Positions 1-10,167 of a DNA stretch of 64,000 bases are shown here, one piece after another (the first letter of the stretch is position 1; every line of letters starts with the position of its first letter). The notes beneath the pieces were generated by a model. The model was not told the origin of the DNA and searched no databases. It worked only from the letters and a program-made list of their open reading frames with translations. The translations under genes and the position numbers were made by a program. This DNA comes from Isoetes taiwanensis (lineage: Eukaryota; Streptophyta; Lycopodiopsida; Isoetales; Isoetaceae), in assembly GCA_021234155.1 (NCBI GenBank), contig JAJEKV010000005.1:6934216-6998215 (forward strand), written 5' to 3'.

Positions 1-923
1 ACACGAAACCACAGTCGGTTAGCTAAATCAGGAGATGGATGCAAACACATAGCATCTTAATTGCAATTTTGAAGACACATGTGAAGAGGAAGGAGTTGTT
101 GGCGGGCCGACATATACTGCAACTAGATACATTGCCAATGAGTTAGTCGAATGGGAAAAGAAGTGATATGTCAAGTTATTATAGTGGTGATGTATGATGC
201 AAAGGACGAGAATGCGAAACTTTGTGACCCACTAAACAATGCAGCACGGTCGCGCAAGGACCAAGATTACACAAAAGGCGGAGAGAAAGAATAAAGGGTT
301 GAATTCAAATGGAGAAATAGGTCAAAATGTTTGTGCTCTATCGAAAAGATTTGAAACAAGGAGGATTAGAACAAGGGTGTTAGAAATATTTGGGTTTTAT
401 AATTCTTTCGGTGTTAGAAATATTTGGGTTTTATAATTCTTATTCTATATTTGGACAAAAAGGAATGACATGCCACACATGTGGTTATAAAAAGAAACAA
501 TGGTTTTTTTATAGAATTGAAGACAAATAGAAGGCGGACGTACAGAGGGAGGCTTCATTTCACCTAAATAAGGGCACAATCTTTGTAGTTTTGGTCAGAT
601 AAGAAGAAGATAACAAATTTCCTTCGCTGCTGAGAAAAATCTAGGTTAGAATCTTTTCCGCTTTTTTCTAAGCTTGTGTTCTTTTCTAAGCTTGCCCTTT
701 TTCCCGGGATCATCATAAAGGGATAAACAAGGGATTTAGGCGCCAGTTCATGGCCTCTTCAACTTCGATAGTGAAAAACCTTGCGGTTGCTTAAAATATA
801 TGGTTGCATATCTATTGTGATCCTGCCCTAGCCATGGCATATCTTGGAATCTATTGTGCTCCCCTATAGCCGTGGCATATCCAAGAACATGCCTAATCTT
901 AATAAAAATCCCTTTACGTTTTA
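1..923. other. No gene recognised; short tandem repeat
   Basis: I see no supportable coding region here; the longest open frame (239-436) is short and unremarkable. A 34-bp unit beginning gtgttagaaatatttggg is repeated in tandem at 377-410 and 411-440. The stretch is A+T-rich intergenic sequence. Confidence 0.6.
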
Positions 924-932
924 TACTTTTTA

Positions 933-1826
933 GGGAAATTTTTAAAAATACCCCTGTATTATTGGGTAACTCTCGAAATGCCCTTAATTTTATAGAAATT
1001 GTTAAAATGCCCTTCCTCCTACCGGAGTAGCAATGCTTCTTCCTTTGGATCAACTTCTCATCAAACTGGATTTGCTGTTAAACTCTTTATTCTTTAAGCA
1101 TGAAAAGCAAACTTTCTGCATAAAATTGTTATGATCTAGACCATGGAGAGCATGGATATGGAAGATTTGCCCCTTCTGGAAGCTATAACCTGCCATGAAT
1201 TTCTGAACAATAGTAAAAATTCAGCAAATGCAGCATCTACGACATTACGGATAGCTTTCACTTGCTTCATAACTGTAGAAGCTAATGGAAAAATCCATCA
1301 AGGCTATGTTTTTCTCCTTCATGATCACCGGATTATCTTCTCCAATGTGCAGCCTGAGCAAAACGAATTAGATAAGCTTTTTACAGAATGTAACTCAAAT
1401 TCACATGTTCGAGCTGCTGAAAGAAAATCACCAAGGAATCTTTACAGAGCCGCCGTTGAAACCTTTGGAGTGCAAATATGAAATAAGCTTCAAAATATCC
1501 CCATTTATGGTAACTAGAATCGTTCTTGTAATTGCTTGCATCACATGCTTTCCCTCTTTTGAATATCAAAACCACCCAACCTTTTTAGCAGGACTTTTCA
1601 TGGGGGTTGTAGGTAGGAAGCAGTTGCCAAAAATCATCCAGGCTTCAAAAATTGCACTTTTGAATCAGGGGAAAGATCTAAAGTTTCTTGTGTGACGATC
1701 TTTATAAGTATTTCAAGGAAAAAGGGCAGGTCCGTCAGCGGAAGAAGGGCATTTCTACAATTTTCAGACAATTAAGGGTATTTTCGCAATTACCCGACAA
1801 TTTTGGGGTATTTTTATAATTTGCCC
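933..1826. mobile_element. Non-autonomous MULE-like element with 9-bp target duplication
   Basis: Both ends carry long inverted repeats. The left end begins GGGAAATTTTTAAAAATACC and the right end is its imperfect reverse complement, ending TTTATAATTTGCCC. The 9-bp direct repeat TACTTTTTA flanks it exactly (924-932 and 1827-1835), the size expected for Mutator-like elements. Each terminal repeat is built from about three related modules (consensus AAAATGCCCYTGTATT) spaced about 30-35 bp. The same family recurs at 9233-10158 and 27537-29844. No transposase is encoded; the interior holds a 113-codon open frame that may be captured host sequence. Confidence 0.85.
1143..1481 (+). CDS. Hypothetical 112-aa ORF inside the MULE-like element (possible captured gene fragment)
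   Basis: This is an open frame of 112 codons lying wholly inside the 933-1826 element. A second frame (1405-1695) overlaps its 3' part and has hydrophobic stretches. I do not recognise a family. The position between MULE terminal repeats fits a Pack-MULE cargo, meaning a host gene fragment carried by a non-autonomous element. The sequence alone does not show that it is translated. It could equally be random open sequence. Confidence 0.25.
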   Translation: MESMDMEDLPLLEAITCHEFLNNSKNSANAASTTLRIAFTCFITVEANGKIHQGYVFLLHDHRIIFSNVQPEQNELDKLFTECNSNSHVRAAERKSPRNLYRAAVETFGVQI

Positions 1827-1900
1827 TACTTTTTATATGATGGTAAGAGATTTGGCGGCGCCGCCCGAGTCCGCTGCCGAGCCTGGCTGGGCCGCCTCAT

Positions 1901-2151
1901 CCCTTAGAGACGCCTCACATGTAAATTAAAACGCATTCACATGAACGAAATTTGAGACGGCCGGTTTGACGTCTGAGCCGGTCGTCCCCGAACCATGTAA
2001 ATTAAAACGCATTCACATGAACGAAATTTGAGACGGCCGGTTTGACGTCTGAGCCGGTCGTCCCCGAACTGCTGGAGCAGTTCAGACCAGAGCGTCTTGA
2101 ACGGCTTGACGTCCGGCAAGTTTTGCCGCTGACATGTGAGGCGTCCCTTAC
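1901..2151. repeat. Inverted repeat flanking the 76-bp duplication
   Basis: CCCTTAGAGACGCCTCACAT at 1901-1920 is mirrored by ACATGTGAGGCGTCCCTTAC at 2132-2151, with two or three mismatches. The pair brackets the duplicated 76-bp unit. It could be a small foldback or MITE-like element of about 250 bp; no clear target duplication is seen. Confidence 0.5.
1918..2069. repeat. Two perfect tandem copies of a 76-bp unit
   Basis: The unit beginning CATGTAAATTAAAACGCATT occupies 1918-1993 and is repeated without change at 1994-2069. It contains short GC-rich inverted motifs (GACGGCCGG, GAGCCGGTCG). The perfect identity suggests a recent duplication. Confidence 0.9.
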
Positions 2152-2343
2152 ACAACAACACCGTATAAAGGCTTTTTATGTAATTTATATAATACATAAA
2201 ACTGGCTAAATTAACGTTGAACTGACGAACAAGTTTGAAACTCCTCTCACTTCTATAAGCTGAATGGCATAGCCGCCCAGCGTGGCTTTTCCTCGATCTT
2301 CTGGTTCCTTTTCCTTCTTGTCGTCTTCTCTACAAATGTACTC

Positions 2344-4227
2344 ATGCTCTGTGACATTCTTCCATTTCTGAGAATATTATGTAAGGAAGGAAAGCTGAAA
2401 GAGGCCCTGCAAATGGTGAATTGCCCAGATCGATGGCCTGCACATACATACTTAGAAATATTTGTATGCATATTTCAAGGCTGCACAGAGTTGAAAGCCA
2501 TCTTTCATGGAAGACTGGCACATGCCAACCTTGTCAGGTCCACATTGGAACCCAACATATTCATGTGGAATGTTTTGATCAATATGTATGCAAAATGCGG
2601 CAGCTTAAAAGAGGCCATGCAAGTATTTGATAATATGGATACACGGAATGTTTTTACTTGGACTATTCTGATTGCAGGATATGTTCAGATGGGGAATGAC
2701 AAAGGAGCCCTTAATCTCTATACACAAATGAAACAGAATGGAATGCGTGCAAACAAGGTAACTCTTTTGAGCGTTATGAAAGCATGTAGGGGTCTAGCTT
2801 CCATGGAAAGAGGTAAATATGCACATGCTGATGCTCTGACAGGAAATTATGAATCAGACTACTTCATTGGAAATACACTTGTTGACATGTATTGCAAATA
2901 TGGAAGTGTGGAAGATGCATATAGCGTATTCAAGAGGTTGCCTGAGCAAAATGTTGTCTCGTGGAGCGCATTAATTGGTGGTTGTGTTCAGTGCAACGAG
3001 GGGGTAATTGCTCTCAAATTTTACTTTCAAATGCAACGAGAATCTGTGAAGCCAGATAAGGTCATTTTTCTCTCTGTTTTGGCTGCTTGTGTTGCTGTAT
3101 TAACAATTAACGTTGGAAAGTTGGTACATACCAATATCATACAAGCTGGATATTTGTCAAACATTTCCATATCCAACAGTCTTATCGACATGTATGCCAA
3201 ATGTGGGAGTATAGATGATGCACTTAAAGTATTCAATGAACTGAGTGACAAAGATATAGTATCCTGGAATGCTATAATCGCAGCATATGTTCAATACGGA
3301 TTTCATAGGGAACCCCTTGACTTATTCAATAAAATGCCATGTGAGGGTTTGCAACCAGATAAGGTCACGTTTGTGAGTGTGTTGAAATCATGTGCCTTCA
3401 TGATGGCTCTGGAGGAAGGAAAATGGATCCATTCCAAGATCTTGAAAACCAATTTTCAATCAGATGTTTTTGTCGGTAACACTCTTGTTGATTTTTATAC
3501 TAAATGCGTTAGTGTAAAGACTGCTTGGCAAGTATTTGAAAGGTTGCCTAAACTAGATCTTGTGTCATGGAATGCGATGATTGCAGGATATGCCCAGCAT
3601 GGGTCTGGAAAAGAAACTCATTACCTCCTACAAGGACTGGAAATGGAAGGGTTACAGCCCGACAAGGCCACCTTCCTTAATGCTCTTAGTGGATGTGCTG
3701 TTATACCATGCTTGAAGAAACTCCATGCAAGAGTGATAGTGTATGACTATGCATTTGAGGCCTCTGTGGGAAATGCCCTTGCTGACATGTATGTTAAATG
3801 TGGATGTATACATGAAGTTTGTCAAGTGTTTGAATGGCTTCCTAGGCAAGATATTGTGTCATGGACCATGTTAGTAGTAGGTTCTGCTCAGCAGGGTAAT
3901 GGCCATATTGTTGTAAAGCTCCTAAAGGAGATTCAATTAGAAGGTATAAAACTGGATAGTTATGTTTTCGCTATAGCCCTCTCATGCTGCAGCCACTTGT
4001 GCATAGTGGATGAAGGGTTTCACTACTTTTGTCTACTCCGCCATCATGCCCTTACTTCATCATTGCAACATTATGCTTCTGTAGTTGATCTCCTCAGCCG
4101 TGCTGCATATCTAAATGAGGCTGAAGATCTTATTGACAGTTTGCCATTTGACTCAAATGCTGATGTATGGATGACCTTGCTTGGTGCTTGTAAAATCCCT
4201 AGACATGAGCACCGAATTGGAGGTTAA
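2344..4227 (+). CDS. PLS-class pentatricopeptide repeat protein, truncated in the E domain
   Basis: This is a single uninterrupted 627-codon frame. The protein is a series of PPR units in P-L-S order, roughly 13-15 motifs from about residue 75 to 590. Signature cores recur, such as LINMYAKCGS, VSWNAMIAGYAQ and GLQPDKVTFVSVL. PPR proteins bind organellar RNA in a base-specific way and act in mitochondria or plastids. PLS members normally end in E, E+ and often DYW deaminase domains for C-to-U editing. Here the reading ends after DVWMTLLGACK, at the start of the E1 motif, followed by unrelated residues and TAA, so the C-terminal domains are missing. No convincing organellar targeting peptide is obvious at the N-terminus, and the chosen ATG is the first in frame. 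It may be an editing factor that works with a DYW partner, or a young pseudogene. No intron is needed, as is usual for the family. Confidence 0.85.
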   Translation: MLCDILPFLRILCKEGKLKEALQMVNCPDRWPAHTYLEIFVCIFQGCTELKAIFHGRLAHANLVRSTLEPNIFMWNVLINMYAKCGSLKEAMQVFDNMDTRNVFTWTILIAGYVQMGNDKGALNLYTQMKQNGMRANKVTLLSVMKACRGLASMERGKYAHADALTGNYESDYFIGNTLVDMYCKYGSVEDAYSVFKRLPEQNVVSWSALIGGCVQCNEGVIALKFYFQMQRESVKPDKVIFLSVLAACVAVLTINVGKLVHTNIIQAGYLSNISISNSLIDMYAKCGSIDDALKVFNELSDKDIVSWNAIIAAYVQYGFHREPLDLFNKMPCEGLQPDKVTFVSVLKSCAFMMALEEGKWIHSKILKTNFQSDVFVGNTLVDFYTKCVSVKTAWQVFERLPKLDLVSWNAMIAGYAQHGSGKETHYLLQGLEMEGLQPDKATFLNALSGCAVIPCLKKLHARVIVYDYAFEASVGNALADMYVKCGCIHEVCQVFEWLPRQDIVSWTMLVVGSAQQGNGHIVVKLLKEIQLEGIKLDSYVFAIALSCCSHLCIVDEGFHYFCLLRHHALTSSLQHYASVVDLLSRAAYLNEAEDLIDSLPFDSNADVWMTLLGACKIPRHEHRIGG

Positions 4228-5177
4228 TTTAAGTTGCATATGTAGATGAGGAGAGCTGTAGTGTCAAGGAATTTGATGCTTCAAGAGTTTCAAATGAAAA
4301 TAATCTCAAATGAAGGTTAAAAATGTCCTTAAGCAAAATAGTCCAAGACATGTTGCTTGCTTTCATGACCTTTTCTGAATTAAAATCCTTCAGTATGAAG
4401 TTGTCTTTTGAGGCAGATAAGTTGGAGAAATGTTTCGCATCTTTTCAGTTTACAAAATACCAAAGACGGGTGGAGAAGGGATATTTGAAAGCCCATTTTT
4501 GGGTTGCCCCTAAGGGGGCAAACCCACGTTCATGTGGGTTTGTGGTATATTCTAAGTATATGTTAGTATATGCTTGAAATATGTCAATAACTGCTCCAAA
4601 CCCATTATTGAGTGTAAATTGGCGGTCAATTATGTTGCTGTTAGACAATATGGAAACCGGCTAACCGGTCCTTCATGGTGGGCAAAGAAAATCGATGGGG
4701 AAGGGGCAGAAATCAGAAAGCAAGTAACTGCCGGCTGATCAAACAGCAGAGATTGGACACCCAGACAAAGCATTGCATCAATCTGCAAAGATAGTACAGA
4801 TAATGAGAAGCAGATACCAGTGCCTCCAATGACAGGAAGGGTTCTTTGAGAAGCAAGCTCATTGCTTTGTATTCTTTGGAACCAGCAAAGAAACCGACAA
4901 CACTTTGTTATTCGTATTCGTCGGTTTCCAACACTGCAGAATAACACGAAAGGAAGGTTATTCCATCCAGCGAAACCGAGGTAAAGCTTCCCCTCATCCT
5001 TCATTCCGGTTGTTTCTTTGCCTGAATATGAAGATCAGAGGGTACGGCAGCCAGATTTGGACAGTTTGTGCTTAATTTATTGCCGGATTCGGATTCTTCA
5101 ATCCGTTAGCAGAATGGAGACAATGAAGGGATTTGGTTTGTTATACTGATCAATAACCAGTAAAAAAACATCATTGA
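4228..5177. other. Intergenic; no gene recognised
   Basis: Nothing here resembles the missing PPR E/DYW domains. A minus-strand open frame (4630-5004, 124 codons) has no recognisable motif. Around 4495-4600 a small palindrome, TTGCCCCTAAGGGGGCAA, is followed by a tract that resembles 11065-11160, so a dispersed repeat is possible. Confidence 0.4.
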
Positions 5178-5942
5178 GGTGTAGTTTGCTAGCTAAATAT
5201 TGCGAATTTGGGCCTGAGTTTGTAAAATGAAAACCCTGGTTAATTCAAAATGCGCCAGAGTTGTATCCAGATTTACCAAAAGGTAGCTTTTTACAAGCGC
5301 TAATTTTATGTCTATGCATTCCGTTTATTAAATTTGTTGCATTCGTCTACAGGCCAAGGTATCTCTCAATATTATTGAGGACTGCAATACTAATAATGCC
5401 ATTCTTACCTTGTGGTCTTGTAATTGTGCCCTCAGGGAGTGGCCACGAAAAAGAGGAAGAGATTAAAAGATTGCCTGGGGGCAAAGTGAAAAGGAAGGTA
5501 AGATCGTTTTCCATAAGAAATGTTTAATTTAGCATCCAACTTCGTTTCCTGTTTTATCTGCAGGAAAAACCTGAAATTGTTGTGGAGAAAGTGGTCCATA
5601 ATAAGCGAAAATGTCTCACAATAATCAAAGGGCTTGATATGTTTGGTATACTTATTGTGCCTGCACTACTGCTACTTTGCATGTTCCTATTAACCAGAGC
5701 TCTTTTTGTATCCAATTACGAATCAGGCTTACCGATGCTTCCAAAAAATTGAGGAAGAAATTTGCTAGTGGAGCCTCAGTTGTCAAAGTGAGTGTTCTGG
5801 TTTATCTTAAGAGGGAGTGCTAAGTCAAATTGTTTTCTCATTATTTCTTATTTCTTAGGGTCCTACTGAGAAAGAGCAGATAGAGGTACAAGGGGATATC
5901 ATGATGGATATTGTAGATTTCATCACAGAAACGTGGAAAGAG
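5178..5942 (+). pseudogene. DENR: Intron-containing pseudogene of translation factor DENR (density-regulated protein)
   Basis: Five exon-like blocks match plant DENR in order: 5178-5282 (YCEFGP..., WLIQNAPELYPDL), 5435-5496 (EEEIKRLPGGKVKRK), 5564-5645 (EKPEIVVEKVVHNKRKC, KGLDMF), about 5722-5787 (RLTDASKKLRKKFASGASVV) and 5859-5942 (GPTEKEQIEVQGDI, FITETW). DENR pairs with MCT-1 and carries a SUI1 domain; it helps release or recycle 40S subunits and supports re-initiation. GT-AG borders flank most blocks, so this is a duplicated gene and not a retrocopy. It is broken. An in-frame TGA at 5228-5230 replaces the conserved cysteine codon, no AG precedes the fourth block, and the start and the last SUI1 exon are not found. 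Confidence 0.78.
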
Positions 5943-7969
5943 GTGAGTTCTAAAGTGATTCTTTTTCTTCGTTTGGTTTAGGTTTCTAAGTTAGTCAGTT
6001 CTGTTATGATTTTCTGATTGGTCTGTAGATGGTGCTATAAAGTTGAAGCCCTGTGTCTGAATGGCATTCACATGTTCCTAAAACTGAAATTAAGCAACAG
6101 TGTTCAATCACCTGGACGGTGATGATATGAGAGAAATGTATCCTTTGATACTGCTGGACTGCTATCCAACACATTTGAATCGACATTAGCAGCAAGACTG
6201 CCAATACAGATGCTAATGGATAGAAGCATGTTTCAAATACATTTGAATGTGACTGTATCTGTAGTGCTTAGGAGGAACTGCAAGAAATCTTTTGTAAACA
6301 GTTGTTTACACTTTTCTCCTTTCCTGTAGGGATGGGAACAAGGAGGCTTTTACGCGGATACCTTTCTAATTCTTTGATGATCTCCAATGCCCCTGTCCAT
6401 CCAGTTTCAAGAATTCTGATAGTTTATAGTTTTGTAAGCATGCTAAACCCAAGTAAAGAGTGACATTTTAGATAACCAAGTTGAAAGCTATTTGCCAAAA
6501 TGTAGATATCTTTTGAAAGCTAGTGTTTCTGTTAAATCTTGTAGTTTAATAAAATAGAATTTGGCTTCCACCTATGCAAGAGATTGCGATCTGTGATCTT
6601 AGTGCTTGAATGTTAAAGAAAACCAAAGTTAAAAGAATGCATTTGGAAGGGAGCATGCCTGAAGGTGCTGGGGGGTTGCTTATGCGTCTGAACTTTATCT
6701 GAAAAGTTCTCTTTACTGATAATATTACTTATAACATTTTCTTGCTCAATTTTAGTGCTGAGAATGAGTTTGACGGTATTCCTTATTACATTTCCTTACT
6801 CGATCCTAGTGTGCGACAACGAGTTACAATACTTAGGCAGCACCATAGGAGCCCTTGTCTTTGGTAGATTGGAGCGTATGGCCCTGACTCCAATTTTTAG
6901 AAGAAGACAAGATACTGGTTCTAATGCTTATAGGAAGTCCAAGGTAATGGTATATCAGGGACTATGTAGCCTATATGAACATGCATGTGAAGATAAAATC
7001 TATGCATTTAGTGCCTTTTCTCATTCTCATCCAATCTTGAGGAAGATGAACTGGTTTTCTGCAAAGAGTCATTACTTGAGTGAAAACCCTGACTTTGAGA
7101 GAAAAAAGCTTAGTAGCTTTGCACAACTGAAGTTCCGGACTGAAAGCTCTACAAGGAGTACAATGCCACGTGCACTAGTGAAGCTGCGGGGAGGTTGGCT
7201 GGATATTTGGATCTGGGAACTTCTCTTTCAGAGATAAGCAAAGCAACCAAAACCCAATACTTTCTAAACCCAGCGCTATGGAGTTTGAGTGCTAAGTTAC
7301 TGTCAGACTGCATGCAAGGGGAAGAGAGCATGCAATGTGTTGTTGGATTTTCCCCAAAATCCCCAACAAGATGGAGGTCCTACCGAGATTGTGTTTTTCC
7401 CCAGGATCAATTTTGGTGCTGTTTGATATGTGCAGATTGTGGCTTGAGCTATTACCTGAAGATATTTTTTGCAGAAGCTTTCGTTACAGTAGCATTGCAT
7501 ACTATTGAGCAGTACCCTTGGTGCCTAGCCCTGCAAATCCTTTGTGCTTGCTTGTTTTTACCTTTTGTGCTGTATTTTTTTGTCATTCGGCTCCAGAGCA
7601 TCTGTCATTGCCAAATCTGCACTGTTTTAAGTTTAAGCTCTGCAAATCGTCCAAGGACTTGCTTCTTCTGGCTACATCTACACAAGAGTTAGGGCCTTGC
7701 TCTGCCACAGAAAGGCAAAAGCTTCTCCCCAAAGGTCATCTTGCTTATCTGCTGCTTGGTCTGTAGAAAAGAAGGAAGGAAAATGAAGCAAATTGTGCAT
7801 CTGCCATAGTCGCATGTTTACTGCCTGTTTGCCGTCTCTACAAGCAAAAGATGGAAAGGTTTGCTGCCGGATCTGCTGAGGAAAAGGAAGGAGAATGAAG
7901 AACTGAGACCCTGCTTCTGCCATAGCCATTTCTATTTCTGAAGGCATGCTCAGATGGCATAGGAGCATT
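5943..7969. other. No gene assigned; one long unidentified ORF
   Basis: The plus-strand frame 6755-7237 (160 codons) is open but matches no family I know. In another frame, about 6753-6860 reads as a plausible exon (ENEFDGIPYYISLLDP) followed by a stop. The area may hold debris of a host gene. It has no retroelement hallmarks that I can see. Confidence 0.3.
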
Positions 7970-8925
7970 GAAATGGTGAGGCTCGTCCATGCAATTATTT
8001 TGATAAAAGGACATGATTGAGAGGTGTTTGAGGAGATGCAAACTGGATGTTGTATTATGGAATATGATGATTGGGCCATATGCCCTGCATAATGCTGGTA
8101 AAGAAGCAATGGAGTTGTTTGAGAAAATGGAGACTTTAGTGCAGATGAGGTAGACAGTTGTGACTATGTGGCCGTGTGCTACAGCCTAACTGTTTTGCGA
8201 CATGGCAAAAGAGTCCATGCTAAGTCCTGGGCATGAATCAAATAATAATGTTAGCAATGCACTCATTGACGTGTACATCAAATTTGGGAGTCTAATTGAT
8301 ACTTGCTGGGCTATTCTTAGAATGAGAAACAACCAAATGTTGTAGCATGCAACATGGTGATTTTGGGATATGCTCAGTTTGCAAATGGGGATATGGCACT
8401 CCAGTTTTACTGGAATATGGCACGCAGTAATGTAAGACCGAATGACATCACATTTGTAGGTGGTCTGAATGCGGATGCAAGCGCCGTCTCACTGGAACAA
8501 CGGAAAATGAGTCTGATTTTTTGTTGACAGTGCTTTATTCATTCATATCTATGCTAGATATGGCAGTACATGAGATGCGTCTATACTAGATGCGTCAGAG
8601 GTCTTCGATGACATGCCACAATACGGTATTGCGACATGGAATGCAATGATTGCAGGTTACTCATGCCATGGGGATTCTGGAGCAGTGCATAGAATGTTGT
8701 GTAACATGCAATGGGGCAGCTGCAGTTTGTCTATGTTCTTCAGGTATATTGCTATACATCTTTGGATGTTGAAGGTTGTCACTATTTAGTCCACTTGAGT
8801 CAAGATTATGGCATTACACCAATAATAAAACTCTATGCTTGTGTAGTTGATTATTTAATCGGTCAGGGTATCTTGATGAGGCATGTGAGATCTTGAATAC
8901 TATTCCATTTCAATCCCTAAACGTG
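7970..8925 (+). pseudogene. PPR pseudogene (PLS class)
   Basis: Short blocks in all three plus frames read as consecutive PPR motifs. These include LVHAIILIKG, WNMMIG-YALHNAGKEAMELF, NVSNALIDVYIKFGSL, VVACNMVILGYAQFANGDMA, ATWNAMIAGYS and, near the end, an E1-type stretch around 8776-8900 (CHYLVHLSQDYGITPIIKLYACVVD). Many frameshifts and stops separate them, so no continuous protein is possible. It resembles the intact PPR gene at 2344 in general design but is a different family member, because its E-type end is present here. Confidence 0.8.
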
Positions 8926-9232
8926 TTTTGAATGTTCGTCGTAGGCATTTGCAGGATACATTGCAAGGAGGAGTTATATGAACATGCCACCCATGTTTTA
9001 CAAAACATAAGAAGGGAAATCTCTCATTACAATCTTTAGGAAACAAAGGATTGACCATTTATGTCTATAATAATACTTGTGACACAATGAGGTGATATTG
9101 AAGGCATTTTGGGCATATTATTCATTCTATTTTATCTAGAGGAAGTAAAGTTCAAGAATGACTAGCTGATAAAAGGGAACGACTAGCAAGTACGTTTACA
9201 AGATAAATAGAACAACATTATCATAATATCAT

Positions 9233-10158
9233 GGGAAAAGTCTAAAAATGCCCCTGTTTTTCTACATAATTGTCCAAATGCCCCTGTTTTCTTCGTATTT
9301 GTTAAAATGCCCTTACAGTGTGTACCCATATCCGTTTCAGCCTCGTTCTAGAACTCTTTGGCCGCCTTCTTTGTCGATTCGTCCAAAACATAGCTTGCTT
9401 CAATCCACAATATGTGACAAGAGGAACTCTGAATATTCTGAGCTACGGGGAGTAAGAATCCGGCAGGTTTTGAGGATGATCCTCTTTAATCTCTGAAACA
9501 TTGTGAGAAGAATGTTGGTGGTTTTGGTTTGTTGTAGAAGCTTCAAGCGAAAGCATGGCTCTGAAAGGCCTGCTTACAATGGGGCACGGAGGAGAGTTTA
9601 ACAGGATTTTCTATGTGTGGCCCTGCATTTTCTAGGATTTTCTAGTTATTGACTACATTGCTCATTCCGTCGATGGCAAATCCGTCTGCAATCCCCCCTT
9701 CACTGCATTTTAGAAGCTTAAGCCAGCTTAGGCATATTTCCTGATACAAACCATAACTTCCTGCATTTTAGAAGCTTAAGCCAGCTTAGGCATATTTCCT
9801 GATACAAACCATAACTTCGTCATAGAGTTGCCTCAGATGCAAAAGCTCTGATAGCAAGACATAATTTTCCCTTCTCAACCTTTCATTTTTGTCCAACATG
9901 CTAATTATATTACCTCCACACGGAAAAGAAGCCCTGACCTAGAATCATCGATCCAAACGACTGCGCATTACTTTGTGTTGCTATGGCTTGTCATGGCCTC
10001 TGGTCTAGTTCTACTTATTTGCATTTCGTTTGCTTTGCAAGCTATTTCTGATATCGATGGAAATGGCATAAAAATTAGGGGCATTTTAACAAATACTAAG
10101 AAAACAGGGGCATTCGGACAATTATGTAGAAAAATAGGGGCATTTTTAGAATTTTTCC
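9233..10158. mobile_element. Second MULE-like element with 9-bp target duplication
   Basis: The left end begins GGGAAAAGTCTAAAAATGCC and the right end mirrors it, ending GGCATTTTTAGAATTTTTCC. TAATATCAT flanks it exactly (9224-9232, 10159-10167). Each terminal repeat again contains three AAATGCCCCTG-type modules. The interior (about 750 bp) has no transposase. It includes a perfect 58-bp tandem duplication. It is non-autonomous and belongs to the same family as 933-1826. Confidence 0.85.
9703..9818. repeat. Perfect 58-bp tandem duplication
   Basis: The unit starting CTGCATTTTAGAAGCTTAAG occupies 9703-9760 and again 9761-9818, with no difference by eye. It lies inside the second MULE-like element. 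Confidence 0.9.
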
Positions 10159-10167
10159 TAATATCAT

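Noticed and set aside
4630-5004. 124-codon minus-strand frame upstream of the DENR pseudogene
   Set aside because: No recognisable motif, and no second copy or conserved feature to support it.
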